DNA of 64,000 nt, from NCBI GenBank assembly GCA_013146195.2, contig CM028381.1, forward strand, positions 101,531,002 to 101,595,001, given 5' to 3'. Under the pieces are notes generated by a model. That model saw nothing but the letters and a program-made list of their open reading frames with translations, ran no database searches and was not told the DNA's origin. The stretch is from Codonopsis lanceolata. Lineage: Eukaryota; Streptophyta; Magnoliopsida; Asterales; Campanulaceae. Shown in pieces: positions 1 to 12,319 of this stretch. The position numbers were made by a program, and so were the translations under genes. Position 1 is the stretch's first letter, and every line of letters begins with the position of its first letter.

Positions 1-714
1 AAGTCAAGGGACAAGAGTGCAAAGTGTGCCGACGCAAACGTTCCATCTATGGTCTCAAACAATCATCTAGACAGTGGTACAATCACTTTCATCAAGCGAT
101 AACCTCAATTGGCTTTGTGATGATTGAGGAAGACCACTGTGTGTATGTTAAACGATCCAATAATAAGATCTTGATTATGCCATTATATGTTGATGACATC
201 CTACTAGCTGGGAATGATATGGAGATGATAAATGCCACTAAAGAGTGGCAGTCTGTGCTTTTCGATATGACAGACTTGGGTGAAGCAATCTATGTGCTTG
301 GAGTAAAAGTCATTAGGGATCGTTCGAAAAGATTTATCGGTTTGTCTCAAGAGACTTACATTAAGAAAGTCATCGAACGATTTGACATGATTAACTTAAA
401 ACCCGTTGTCACTCCAATGGAAAAGGGATGTGTTCTTAGTACAAACCAATTCCCTAAGAATTAAGAAGAGAAGAAGAGAATGTCTACGACTCAATATGCG
501 AATGCGGTAGAAAGCCTGATGTATGCTATGATGTGTACTCAACCTGACCTATGCTTTGTAGTTGTGATGTTGAGTCGATTCAAAAGTAATCCTGGACCTC
601 AACACTGGATGGCAGTGAAAAAGGTTTTGCGTTACTTGGTGGGAACCACAAATTTAACCTTATGTTACCAAGGTGGGGATTTGAGCTTGAAAGGTTTCAC
701 TGACGCGGATTGGG

Positions 715-1809
715 TAGAGCTGTCAAAACGGGCCTGCGAGGCGGGTTTGCCCGCGGGCCTAAAAAGTCCGCTGTGAAATGGGGCGGGGCGGGAAAGCCCG
801 CGAACATAACGGTCCTGAAAACCCCTAGCCCAAACTGCCCCGCGTATGGCCACAGGCAAAACGGGCAAGCCCGCGGGCTTTTGCTGATCTTGGATCGAAC
901 AAACTGGAGGACCAACATGCTTACTTCACTTCTAGTCCCTTACATCTTCTTGAGTCTTCCTTCCTTACTTTTCGGATTTCTCAGGTGATAATCACCCACT
1001 TCTCCTACTTCCTCCTTTAATTTGTATGAGTATGAATGTATGACTACCCCTAGCTAGCTTCCTAATCGACTTTGTCTTCTATAATTTTAATGACATTTCA
1101 ATTCAGCCGGAGTCCACTTCTGCAAATCCTGATCCTAACAAAGGTTTGTTGGTGTGCCATGATACTAAAAATGCATCTGTGAAGTGCACTACACTGTTGC
1201 TACTTCTCATTCATGGTGCACTGCTGCTAATTCTTCTTTCATTTTGGTTTAAGATGTTGGAGCTTCTGCCTGGGAGACTAAAGTGATTCCAAATCAGAAA
1301 TCATCTTGGGGTACAAGTGCAACAGTTGGTGAAGAAAAAGCTGGTACTAATACTGAACAAGTTGGGCGGGCCGCCAACCCAGTTAAAGAAAAAGGAATTG
1401 TTCCAATATTTGATTGTTGCTTAAGCTAAAATGTCTGAAAATGCTAAAGAAAAAGGAATTGTTCCAATATTTGGTTTAGTGCTTAAGCATTTTGATTTTA
1501 TTCAAGAATTTTTGAAATTGTTATAAAATCAAATTCATTGACACTTTATGCCTTTATATAAGTTATAAATTATAATAACTTAGTAAATTAGTATTACTAA
1601 CTCACAAATTAACAAATTAATTAATTAAGTCCAGAATATGCGGGTTGCCTGCGGCCCGCCTCGCCCCGCCCCGCGAAAGCCTGCGGCCCGCATGGGTAAA
1701 GCCCGAAAAGCCCGCATACTAACGGGTCTTAAATACATCAGCCCAACCCGCCCCTAATAGGTGGCGGGGCGGGCATGCCCGCGGGCTTTTGCCCTATTTG
1801 ACAACTCTA
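715..1809. mobile_element. Non-autonomous hAT-type element, 1,095 bp, nested in the copia RNase H
   Basis: Left terminus tagagctgtcaaaacgggc and right terminus (reverse complement) tagagttgtcaaatagggc are matched terminal inverted repeats. Both ends are flanked by a perfect 8-bp duplication, ggattggg (707-714 and 1810-1817), the size expected for hAT transposition. GC-rich cccgcgggc palindromes crowd both subterminal regions (about 720-870 and 1630-1795). There is no transposase frame. The interior (about 950-1440) looks exon-like and may be captured host DNA. Confidence 0.88.
1252..1375 (+). other. Possible captured gene fragment inside the hAT element
   Basis: The stretch reads in one frame as a WG-containing peptide with segments such as SAWETKVIPNQKSSWGTS. 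It is preceded by a pyrimidine-rich stretch and an AG, and a second small exon-like piece (about 1107-1143) is bounded by an AG and a possible GT donor. Tryptophan-glycine spacing recalls the WG/GW-rich tails of RNA-directed DNA methylation factors, but the piece is too short to assign. Just downstream, a segment containing aaaggaattgttccaatatt occurs twice (near 1390 and 1450). Confidence 0.3.
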
Positions 1810-2262
1810 GGATTGGGCTGGAGATGTAGATGGTTATAAATCTACTTCAGGCTACGCTTTCCTTCTTAGTGGTGGAGCTATCTCTTGGAGTAGCAAGCGG
1901 CATATTAGCACCGCCCTATCTACGATAGAGTCAGAGTACATTGCTTGCTCAACCGCAGTTCAAGAAGTTGTGTGGTTGAGGAGTATTCTTCAACATCTTG
2001 ATGTTATGACGCATGTGGATCGTCCTGTAGTCATTCCTTGTGATAACATGGTTGTTTTATGTTACAATAAAGATCCCAAGTATCATGGGAAGACGAAACA
2101 CATCAATATCAAGTATCATTTCAATAGAGACATGGTTGCAGAAAAGAAGTTGTTCTAGAATATATTCTTACTAGAAGCTTGTTGGCTGACCTTATGACTA
2201 GGCCTCTAGCTAGAGAAATCTCTCAGGATCATATGTTGGGTCTAAGGCTTCGTAGGATTTGA

Positions 2263-4130
2263 TATTTATTATGAGAACACTTTTGTTGACATTTGATTAT
2301 TATTTTCATTATCGTTTGAATAAATTGCAGTTTCATTTTATTCATTTTTTATATGTTAATTGTATATTTTAATATGAAATTGCGTAGCATATATATTTTG
2401 ATTAAAAAGATGTCGTGGATATTGAATTGGCCTTCTCACATGGGTAATTCACCTTGTCGCTAGGTGGGCGAGCAAGTTGAGATAGTAAAAGTCTTTGGCA
2501 CCTACAAAGGGGGGGGGGTACGCAAATGACATTACATTTATCGTCTTGGCATATGACCAAGATGAGACCTTATAAAGGTTGACTTTATATCCCAAGAAAA
2601 AGTCCGAATGTGAGCTCTTAAAAGAGACACTAGAAGAGTGACTGCCTACTTTGTGTGGGAGTTTCGCCATAGCATACACATCATATTGTATGTGACTATA
2701 ATGCGACATAAGAAAGTGATTGAATGATCCTTGCTTCATCACTGTGTGAGTTCTAGTGATCAAATCCCGGTCACGATTATTCCCTATATGACTTACAACT
2801 ATATCATGAACTTGGACATTGATGATGCTACTTTGACATGCCGACCAACGAGCTATGCACATACAACCCTATGGAGCATTGCTGGGAAAGCAGATAATCA
2901 AGAGTGATTGATATGAGTGTCTAAGGAAGATAGTATGGTATACATCTCTATTTTTGTGTATCAATGCCATGGCAATCATATTGAACATACGGTTCAAGAG
3001 ATTGATCGTGATACACAAACATGTTGAGTTTTGAGCACCGCTCTCGAGGGATTGAGGATGCTTAAATTGATGTATATATATATGGTTTGGGGTATAAACG
3101 AGTTTTGTTTTCTAACGAGGACGTTCTATGCTGGTCAGATGGTGATTTGGTATAGCGCTCCACCCTTTATCTTTCTCGTCATGTCGCACGCTTCACTTCC
3201 AGTATGAAGAGGCAGTGTTTAACGGGTTTTGATGATACGATATGGTAAGAGAGGTGAGCCCATGCGTGCGAGTGAGAGATGTTAGCAATTGGGCTTGTGG
3301 CTCGATTATTTGCTTCCGCTCACTTGGACTGTACTTATATTATTAAGGTTAATTAGTTTCCTAATCTGAAGGGGATCGAGATTGACTTAATTAACTTAAT
3401 CTACAAGAAATAGGGTTTCTTGTACAATAATATAAATATGTCAAGTAAAGAGATAAATCCCTAACCAATATTACACGTCAAAGTAGAAGAACACGTCTTC
3501 TCCTCTTGGTCGCCCTTTACCCTCTCTTTTATATATTCTATCTCACCAAATACTCCCTCTGGCATAACCATCAAGAGACTTGAATTTGCGGTGTGAACTA
3601 GAATACTCCCTCTAGCCTAACCATAAAGAGACTTGGATTTGCGGTGTGAACCAGAGATTGATATCCGTGCTACGTGATATCAAACTGACGAGAGAGACTT
3701 GCATGATTGTTGATCGTGACATACGAAGATCGTAGCTCGAGCAGAAAGTCTTCTGATTCGCTCAAAGTTCAAGTTCGCATAAGGTAACTCATGATTACTA
3801 TTAAATAACGAACTTCTGGTATACATAGCCTTCAAAGCCATTCACTTACCGAATCCATTGTTGGTCTATCAGTTGCGTCTTTTTGAACCCAAAGAAATCT
3901 AGTATGTATGCATCTCATTATGGTGTGTAGTGAACTTGAATAAGTCCAGCTAAACCATATATTGGGTATACTTTTTATCTGCCAATGTCTCCAAACTTGA
4001 TAAACTCATCATATACAGATCCAAATGAGATGGGGAATAAGAAAGAGTTATGGTTGACTAACAAGGGTCCATAGGGGTAATTTAGTCATTTTGTAAGATT
4101 TTGGACGGTAAAACTAACACTAACGATGGG
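2263..4130. other. Non-coding retroelement flank, probably the 3' LTR region of the copia element
   Basis: No gene is supported. The sequence follows directly from the copia stop codon and has LTR-like content: a run of 9 G at 2510-2518, a stretch near 3420-3480 with tataaat, and leader-like DNA. I could not define TG/CA ends because the matching 5' LTR is outside the window. Confidence 0.4.
3549..3654 (+). repeat. Two-copy 53-bp tandem repeat
   Basis: Two direct copies begin aatactccctct at 3549 and 3602 and both run through ggatttgcggtgtgaac-like sequence with a handful of mismatches. They lie in the presumed LTR or leader region of the copia element. Confidence 0.8.
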
Positions 4131-5079
4131 AGGGGAAATTGATAAAAAAAAAAAACGAGCTGAGGGACCACATTAATATGTTTTAAACCTGGATGACCAA
4201 ACAATTCTTTTTGCACATGTACATGTGCAGAAACCAAAATATATATTAATCCTTTTCTTTATTTGTTTAATTTATAATATTTTGATGTGTATTTAATCTA
4301 TATTTTGTTGTTTGTAGTTGTGTTTGAGTGAGGAAAATGTTTCATATGCATTTGAAGAAACCGAACAAAGAAGTGGAGGCATGATGTCCATAAAAAGGTT
4401 GGTTGAATCATTTTCTGTTACAAGGTTTTTTGGATTTTTTTTGAAATCCGAAAAAATCAACGTTACCATAAAACTGTATTACACATTCGTAAAAAAACAC
4501 AAGCATATTATTTTTTAGTATTAAAATTATCTTTCCCTTAGATTATTCTTAAATTTTAAACTTAGTATTTTGTCCACAAGAAATTATTTGAACCCAAAAA
4601 TATATATTCAATATTCCACAAAAAATATACATGAACCAATTATTTGTGCGCACATAAAATTAAAAATAAAAGAAATTTGCGTTATGCAATCGTATATAAA
4701 CTCGTGTAATTTTGGTTGTGAACTAAAACGCTATAGATTTTTATTCGCCATCATATATATTTAAACTAAATCCATCAATAAATATTTATGTTAAGGCATT
4801 GTATACGGTCTATTTAAATTACATGATCCCAATATTTGATACTCAAAATAAAGCTGATCGTAATAAAAATAGCATTTATATTTTTTATATTTTTGGTAAC
4901 AAAAACACATTTAATATATTTCATGGATCGTGCATATATTTTATAATTTTGGCACTAAAAACACATTGAGTGCATAATTTTGAACAGTTGCATTAAGTTG
5001 CCTCATGTACAACGATAATAACGTTTTTTTTTAAAACCATTAAGAACATGTTCAATGCACGTGCAACTGTGTACGTGAC

Positions 5080-5083
<4 letters not shown>
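4131..5083. other. AT-rich intergenic DNA, nothing recognised
   Basis: A poly-A stretch at 4143-4155 and many short open frames with AT-driven codons. None resembles a known protein. Confidence 0.6.

Positions 5084-5131
<48 letters not shown>
5084..5131. repeat. (TA)n microsatellite
   Basis: About 24 uninterrupted AT dinucleotides. It is followed by a 110-bp unique segment that recurs after the second (TA)n tract at 7009-7043. Confidence 0.97.
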
Positions 5132-5135
<4 letters not shown>

Positions 5136-5240
5136 GTGTGCATATTTTGTTTAGATAAAATTACAATTCACAGAGAAAATCCTCTCTCTCTTATTATGGC
5201 TACCTCTCCTCCCTTACGGCTACTCGCCCGCTTCAACCCC
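5132..5240 (+). repeat. Microsatellite-linked dispersed repeat, copy 1
   Basis: The stretch containing cacagagaaaatcc followed by ctctctcttattatggct matches 7067-7190 over roughly 110 bp. Both copies start directly after a simple-repeat tract that includes (TA)n. The arrangement resembles Micron-type elements of rice, which are anchored on TA microsatellites; that comparison is inference. Confidence 0.6.
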
Positions 5241-5401
5241 CGCATTGAACATACAATGGGTTATTAGTAATGGGCTTAAAAGTTGTAACAAATGTAAGAA
5301 GGATATCCAACACCTCATTGACTCGATAATTTGTGTAGAAGTAAAGTAATAGGAGGACGATTTTGGGAGTGTGAGCACGGGCAGGAGGATAGGCGGCCAG
5401 G

Positions 5402-5580
5402 GTGGGGCGAGGGGGGATGATGAGCAGATGGAGAGGGCGAGAGAGGGAGAGGGAGAGAGAGGGGAGGGAGAGAGAGAGAGATAAAGAGGGGAAAGTGGGA
5501 TATGGAGAAAGAATGGAAGAGGGGGCGAGAGAGAGGGAGGGAGGGGGAGGGGGAGGAGAGATAGAGAGAGAGAGGAATAA
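5402..5580 (+). repeat. GA/GGGA-rich purine tract
   Basis: About 180 bp almost purely purine on the plus strand (gagagaggga-type). It causes spurious open frames on both strands. It could form triplex or nucleosome-disfavoured DNA. Confidence 0.95.
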
Positions 5581-5629
5581 GTAAACCAATAAGCTTAAAT
5601 AAGGTGATTCATAACAAATTGAGGATTCG

Positions 5630-5982
5630 GTGTTGTTTGGTAACATTTCTATTTCTTCATTTTGTTTCACATGTTCCTGTTTCACGTTGTTTCTGTTTCT
5701 TTTCTAATTGAATTGAAAACAAAGACTCGTTTGATAATTGTTTCTATTTCTACAGGTAATTTTTGTGTAGGGTTTACATAACATTTGGATGAAACTAGAC
5801 TTGAGAATTTTTTGTGACAAAAGTATGAAAGTTGGATCTCATTTAACTTAACCCTTCTGTATTTTGGACAAGAATCATTTCTCTTTCGTGAGAAACAAAA
5901 AAATTCATTTCTAAATTTTGGGGAAAAATGATAAACTTTTCTAGTTAATTTTTCTGAAATAAAAACAGTTACCAAACACATT
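5630..5982. mobile_element. MITE-like element with gtttggtaac termini
   Basis: The left end reads ggtgttgtttggtaacattt. The right end, reverse complemented, reads tgtgtttggtaactgttttt, giving an imperfect inverted repeat of about 25 bp around a 350-bp AT-rich non-coding body. Target duplication is not clear. Confidence 0.5.
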
Positions 5983-6159
5983 TTTATTTTTATTTTTTAT
6001 TAAAAATTTGAAATAGAAACAAAAATATTATAAACGAAATAATTAACAAACAAATATAGTAGCCATTCCAAGAGATCCAGAATAAATGAATGACACACGT
6101 GTGGGAAAACAATATACTTCGGGCCACGTCAACTTTCGATCAGATTAGATTAAGACCTT

Positions 6160-6465
6160 GTTTGGTGCAACGTTTTGAAAACGCAGCTTTTTCAAAACGC
6201 AGTTTTATTTTTGTAAACATGTTCGGAAAACTATTTCAAAACGCTATTTTTCATAAACAGAGTAGTTGTAAACGTAGCATATTTTTAAAACGCTACAAAT
6301 TAGAGCGTTTTAAAACACTCCACATTTTTAAAACGCTGCGTTTTAAAACGCTCCACATTTTTAAAACGTTGCGTTTTAAAACGCTGCATTGAAACACTTT
6401 TAAAGAGAAAACACATCGTTTTTTACCAGCGTTTTAACCAAAACGCTCCAACAAAAAAGCACTAA
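6160..6465. mobile_element. Small MITE-like element containing a 33-bp tandem repeat
   Basis: The left arm (ccttgtttggtgcaacgttt) and the inverted right arm (ttttttgttggagcgttttg) are degenerate inverted repeats. Inside, three tandem copies of a 33-bp unit starting gcgttttaaaac begin at 6305, 6338 and 6371. The body is dominated by aaaacgc motifs on both strands, so much of it is self-complementary. Confidence 0.45.
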
Positions 6466-6957
6466 GAAAGATGCAAACTCAGCCTAATACAGAAAAAGAA
6501 GACTCAACCTAATATAAAATCAAAACCACTTTTTTCTCGAGATTAGATTCAAAAAATAATATAGAAATAAAACCTTCTTCTCATAAAATAGGGAGAAGCT
6601 CATCACCTAATAGCACAAAGTAGAGACAATGTGCTAAAACAAACAATCTAACATATCCTTTCAAAAGACTGTGTAGATTCAATACATTTGTATAAAACCT
6701 CACATACTTCTTAATTCTTACTCACACATTAACACACGTATGCCAAAAATAGTATGTCACACACCGTACATCTCCTTCCCCCACCTCACACCACCATTCT
6801 TTTGTCCCTTTTTTTTTAATCTTCTCAATTTTTATGTTACAATTATTTATTTATTTTATTAAAAAGGAAGTTGTTTGTTACTTTATTTGTATTGATCTTA
6901 ATAGTTTTAGTTCTTTTTTTCCTCATGCTAAGTGCAATAATACACTTTATATATACG

Positions 6958-7066
<109 letters not shown>

Positions 7067-7190
7067 TATGTATGTATATTTTCTTTAGAGAAATTTACAG
7101 TTCATAGAGAAAATCCACACACTCTCTCTTTTACTATGGCTTCCTCTCGTCCCGCCTCGCCCTCGCCCTCGCTTATGCTCCCAATATTTT
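7067..7190 (+). repeat. Microsatellite-linked dispersed repeat, copy 2
   Basis: Counterpart of 5132-5240: shares tatattt, ttcatagagaaaatcc and ctctctcttttactatgg with a C-rich end. Divergence is about 20 percent by eye. Confidence 0.6.
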
Positions 7191-8040
7191 TGTCCATATA
7201 CTTTATATGTACAAACAATACTGTGTCGGTAGTGTATTTTTTAGCCTCATCAAAATAAGCTAATGTTTATTCTAATTACTTTTGCCATTTCATTTTTGCT
7301 AGTTACTGCCTCCATCTTAGAATCCTTGTTCAAGGATCACGAGAACAACATGAATTGTGCTCGTCTTTTTTGTGTGCTACAAGCCTCGTCTAGATGAGGA
7401 TGGCTGATGAACTCAAATAAGTGTAATATTTTATATTGATTTTGTGCTTTAACTTGTTGTAAATGTTGCACTTTTTATGGGTATTTTGTATGTTTGATGA
7501 TTACAGGTCTATGAAAGATTGATGATGAAAAAGTGAAAAGAATACCAAATTCAAAGAAGAAATTTGGATATCATGTACCGAATGCACATTTGCTACTCAG
7601 AAAAATGGGCTAGAAAAAAAACATTGTTACGTGCATACGGAAACTGTAAAGCTGAATATTGTTACTTGGGGGCATATAAGACATTGGACATTCGAAATCT
7701 TCTCTTTTCTTTAATTCCTTTTGTTGTAAATATTGGGAAAGTCATGTTGTGGACTTTGTCAAAAACTACCTAGGAGTGGGGTTAAGAGTGGAGATCATGA
7801 CCTTTATAAAGGAGGAAAAACTTGGAAAGCAAGGAGGGGCTCAGCTATAGAAGGAGAAGTTAGTGTTAAAAGTTGGAGGAATCACAGACAACACGACTGA
7901 TACACATAATCATATACACTCGAAGATCTCTGTAGCATCAACTTGTTCTTTTCTTGATCAACAACACTTGTTGGGTTTATATTTTCTCTTGGGATTTTTT
8001 GTAAGTAATCTTTAATTATGTTTTCTCACCACCTCCATTA
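7191..8040. other. Non-coding flank of the Athila/Tat-like remnant
   Basis: No supported gene. A tataaagga-type TATA-like motif near 7802 and leader-like DNA up to 8040 suggest the 5' LTR and leader of the gypsy remnant that follows, but LTR ends were not defined. Confidence 0.4.
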
Positions 8041-8733
8041 GTTCAACCCACTTCCAGTTCCGGCACATCGATAGAGAGTTTAATCAAGAGTCTTGTTGAA
8101 TTGGTTCCGCAAGATAAAAAAAGAAACGAGCAAGATAGACAGACTCAACAACAAGAAAGATTAGAGACCAAGGCTAGCATTAAATATCTTGAAAATCAGA
8201 TTTCTTAGCTGGTCGTGTTCGTGAGCAAGCTAGAAACGAATCAAGTTGAACAGAAAAAGAGGCATGTTGATTGCAGCAAGGAAGAAGTTGTGCAAAATGA
8301 GGGTTTGCCAAGAAATGAAGGTGGAGAATTCATGAAACTGAATGAGAAAATTGTTATTCCCCCACCTTTTCTGGGAAGATTCATGCATCAAAAGAAAGAA
8401 GAGGATGAGAAGCCATTCTTAGAAACCTTCCGTAAGGTTGAGATTAACATTCTAGTCATGGATGCCATAAAGGAAGTACCTCGTCATGCTCAGTTTCTTA
8501 AGAAATTATGTGCAAAGAAAATGAAGTTGGAATTAGTGCATGTAAAAGGCATGACAAATAAAGATATACCTTTCCAAATCAGTGAGGAGGTACAAGAAAA
8601 TACTATGGCATGTTATTCCACACTAGAGGTAACACCCAGGTTTGAATTTACTTCTCTTCCGTTATCAATTTTAAGTGAAAAAATTCTTCCTCCATTGCCA
8701 ATTATCATTGGAAATAATTTGGCCGTGTTGTAG
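8041..8733 (+). pseudogene. Athila/Tat-like Ty3/gypsy gag remnant with internal deletion
   Basis: The reading frame covers the end of gag. A coiled segment ASIKYLENQIS is followed by TAG at 8206-8208, then the conserved block PPFLGRF, FLETFRKVEINI and DAIKEVPRHAQFLKKL (about 8365-8510), which in Athila/Tat elements lies between the gag zinc region and the protease. The frame then jumps to a short LPLSILSEKILPPLPIII segment resembling the region just before RT, and ends at TAG 8731-8733. RT, RNase H and integrase are absent, so this is a deletion derivative. The family assignment rests on motif order and on the downstream polypurine tract. Confidence 0.7.
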
Positions 8734-9250
8734 GAAAAGTGGGTATTGAGTCTAGCTACAAACGTTAAATAGCGGCACTCATTGGGAGGCAACCCAATTT
8801 TCCTAGTTTTTAATTATTTGATTTATGTTTTCTAGGTTAAATTTATTTAATTGTTGTTTTCATGTTTTGGGTTTTATTATGTAGTAGCATATGTGTGATC
8901 TAAAAAAAAGAGTGTTCTGGATGAGTTGCTGTTAGCAGGGCTTATAAAGCTTAACGAATGCCCATTCGACGTCCCTCCAAGACGTGAAACAAGAGATTAA
9001 GAATAAGCACCCCAGCTTTACGACTTCTATGCAAGCAATTGCAAAGAATGTACAAAATCTGCAATCCATGATGACGGCGTCCTTTGTCTCAGTTCACTTT
9101 CCTCCACCTCCGACCATTCAGCATGACATGTAGTAGCTATTTTCCCTCCACATTTACTCTTTTCTGCTTAAACTTCGCTGTCCTATTTTGCCCATCTTTC
9201 ATATATACTACATTGAGGACAATGTATCGCTTAAGTGTGGGGGGGGGGCA
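8734..9250 (+). other. 3' untranslated part and polypurine tract of the gypsy remnant
   Basis: The phrase cactcattgggaggcaaccc (about 8777) and the run attgaggacaatg, then ttaagtgtgggggggggg (about 9212-9248) are hallmarks of the 3' end of Athila/Tat-like internal regions. They immediately precede a presumed 3' LTR. Confidence 0.6.
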
Positions 9251-11245
9251 TTTCATTTTTGTTGTATATATCTTTATCTGAGGATTTTTGAACTTTCATG
9301 ACATGATTTGGATTGATAGGTTGAAATGAAAAAGAGGCATTGTTGCTATGTTGATAGATGTGCATTATCAGATTAAATTGAGGAATTTATGATAAATGAT
9401 GAGCATTTTGAAAATTAAAAAAAAATCTTTAAATTGATGCTTTTAACTAGTGTGTACAAGTCTTAACTCATTAGCCACTTTGATGAGATTTTGGGCCAAT
9501 TACAGAGCAGTCCATTATATGCTCTTTTCTTGTTTCTTTGAGTGATTTTCATGCACGAGTAATTATTCTAGAACTTGCATTTTGTGTACATATCGAGATC
9601 ACGTCAATGAGTTCTTTGCATCAATATGATTAATGCACTTAGGTATCATTTCCCTTATTCGGTTAAGGAGTAAATGTATTAAAAGTACAAACTCTAATCT
9701 CACACCCTTTCCTTCTCTCTATCTCCCAGTGTAAGTTCCCATCTCCGGGTCCACCGTAATAGTCGCAATCTTTAGCTTGCCCCACCATAGCCACCGCCAT
9801 CTTTAGGTGCAAGTTTCCATATTCGACACAAACCCTTCCCACTCTGGTCACGCCTATCATAGCTCTAGCGTAGTCCTCCTTCGATTCTAGCCAAGCTCCA
9901 TCTCTGATCTCCTTCATTCTCTCCCCTGCAAAAGTCGTGCTTAAAGTAGAAATCAAAGGCTATAGAATATATTTACTAAAAACCCTTGAAAAACATGCAA
10001 TTAATAGAAAACCCTAAACCTTATTGACGAATTCATCAAAGAGAGAGACGGGCTTGAATGAAGAGAAATAGTTATGGGTTCTATTGAAATACTCTTCAAT
10101 TTTGCGTGAGAAAATTGGGCATACGACCGGTATGCATATGGTTTAAAACAAAGTATCAAAATTGAGAAGATGTTAAAGAAGCTATGACTTTAGATGATTT
10201 TGACCTCATAGAAGCTGCCATAGCAGTCAGGTTGGTTTATTTAAATAATTAGGAGAGAGAAAGTAAATGTAAAGTCTTGTAAGAGGATAAGGGGGATGAG
10301 AAATTGATTGATTTCGGTGGTGGATGGGTTTCACCAGAGAAGATGGGTACGTGGATCCAATTTCATACATGAAATTGAAGATGGAGACGTGTAACTATGA
10401 GTAAAAAGTTTTTTTTTCATATCTTTTGTTTATATTGTTTTCATTATCAAGATAAGAAAATTGACAATTAAATGGAAAAATGCATATTTTTCGTTATTCC
10501 AGAAAGACGATCAAGTAACTAAAAAAGGAAGAAAAAATAATAAGAAATGGTACTTTTATAGAATAAGGTAGAGAAAGTTAGCTACTAAGTATAGAGATAG
10601 TCCTTCTTCTTTTTGGTCTTGCTTGAATATCTTAATCTAATAATAGCAAGCATTTTTGTTTTTAAATCAGATAAATTTAGCTAGAATTCGATGGAACAAA
10701 AAAAGGCCTGGCTAGGTTAAGAGAGAGAAATTTAAGAGAAAATTTGGAAGGAGTTGACAAAACCAAAATCGGATTATGGGTTAATTTTTATTGTGGGAAG
10801 TGAAGATCGAAAAAAATAGTTGGTCTTTTCTCTAGATTTTTTTTTTCAGTAGGAAAAAATGGAATGGTGGACCCCACTCCATTTTAACATTTGAACTTTA
10901 AACACCCCAAAGTTTACACCGAGTTCCTAATATTTCCCTCGAGTTAACGTCGTGGAAGACCACGTGTTATTTAATGTGACTTTTCTAACCGCTGTCGCGG
11001 TTAGGGCTGAAAATATGAAAAAAAAATTATATATAATGTCAGATTTCATTATGGGACAAACCTTAGGTTGTGGTGCACTATGTGATTTGGTGGATACTTT
11101 GTGGGGAGGGACTGTAATTTGACATAGTTATAAGGAAAATACTATCCTTACAAGACTTAATAGTTGTAAGGAAAGTTATAAAATTAGTTGTAAGGCTAAC
11201 AATATTGTAATTATAATCAGTCTCATATTTAAATTTATAGTTAAA
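9251..11245. other. AT-rich non-coding DNA, probably includes the gypsy 3' LTR
   Basis: No gene recognised. The open frame on the minus strand at 9663-9956 has no similarity I know. LTR ends could not be placed. Confidence 0.45.
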
Positions 11246-12066
11246 AAATGCATTACTCTCAAAAAAATGAAATTTAGATGTTATTTAATTTATTTTGTTA
11301 TCCTTCATTTTCTTCCATCAACCTCATCTCTCATAGACCCACCACCATTATCCACACTACCACCTCCATCACCACCACTATCACCTCAAATAACATCATT
11401 AACCCAAAAATCAAAATTTTATTTTAATTTATTTCTTTGTCTAATTTCTTACTCTTTCGTTCAAATTAACATATATGCAAAACTCATCATTTATAGACCC
11501 ACCACCACCAGAACCTTAAATTTCACTATTTACAAACCTAAATTCAATATTTTGAATTTTCAAATTTGATGATTGAAACCCAAACCCATATGAAGATTTG
11601 AAAATTTGATGATTTGGAAATCTAACAATATCGTATTTCACCTAAACCACCACTGTCATGGTTACAATCGCCCCCTCCACCATCCCTAACCACCACCATC
11701 AGCATCCTTGCAATTGCCACCACCGGTATCACTACCACTAAGAAACATGCTCACCTTGCCTTGCTAAAATGGAAAAATAAAATATATTTAGCTTCCATTA
11801 AATCAGACTGCTTTCTTCAAACGCATCTCCTATAGAATCTAGCGTTCGTCTCTAACAAAACGCAAAGATTTGTCAATAAAGTTCTCTATTTTTTTTAATC
11901 TTCTTGACATTATATCACCTTGCCTTAACGCATTTTCTTAGATTATTCACAAGTAATTACTAAACATGCTACATAAGTGCCTAATATCTTGATATTTACC
12001 AACAAATGTATTATTATAGTTATATTTTTTCATATACCTCTAATAATATCTTTCTCAACCTATGAT
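11246..12066 (+). repeat. Diverged tandem duplication, copy A
   Basis: Begins aaaaatgcattactc and runs through cacccaccacca-type sequence, then aacgcaaagatttgtcaata, ending near taataatatctttctcaacc. Copy B (12320-13480) repeats all these blocks in the same order with many substitutions and an extra 0.4 kb before its last block. Confidence 0.75.
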
Positions 12067-12319
12067 GTCTCACTTTCATACACAATTTTTATATTTGTCT
12101 GACTTTGTCTTCTCCCGTTCATGGGTGTTAAAAACAGTAATGAAAAATCATACATGTTAGGATTATTTTGGTCATATTTTACTTGTGACGCAAAGTGAGA
12201 TTTGATTATATTTTCATCATTTAGTTTGTCATTTGATATTTAAAATATTTTTAAATTAAAACAATAAATAATTATTTCAATAGTTATATTTTGTATCATT
12301 TTAAATTCAAAGGCGAAAA

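Larger units (their letters stand above)
1..2262 (+). pseudogene. Ty1/copia polyprotein remnant (RT to RNase H), split by a hAT insertion
   Basis: This is the 3' part of a copia pol gene; its 5' part lies outside the window. Visible motifs are the RT block SIYGLKQSSRQW (about 45-80), the catalytic YVDDILLAG (about 187-213), a DLGEAIYVLG block, and the RNase H start (TDADW near 700). Coding similarity resumes after the insertion at 1810 with an RNase H part (STSGYAFLLSGGAISW, then STIESEYIA), continues with KTKHINIKYHF, and closes with LADLMTRPLA before TGA at 2260-2262. It is dead: an in-frame TAA at 462-464, a frame slip near 2150, and a 1.1-kb insertion at 715. The motif order is diagnostic of Pseudoviridae-type elements, and the reading frame resumes on both sides of the insertion with one copy of the target site removed. 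Lineage within copia (Tork-like or similar) is inference. Confidence 0.9.

Noticed and set aside
2449..2862. 137-codon minus-strand frame next to the copia end
   Set aside because: Lies in the presumed LTR and has no recognisable domain.
5233..5685. 150-codon minus-strand frame rich in Leu/Ser/Pro
   Set aside because: It is a translation of the GA-rich purine tract.
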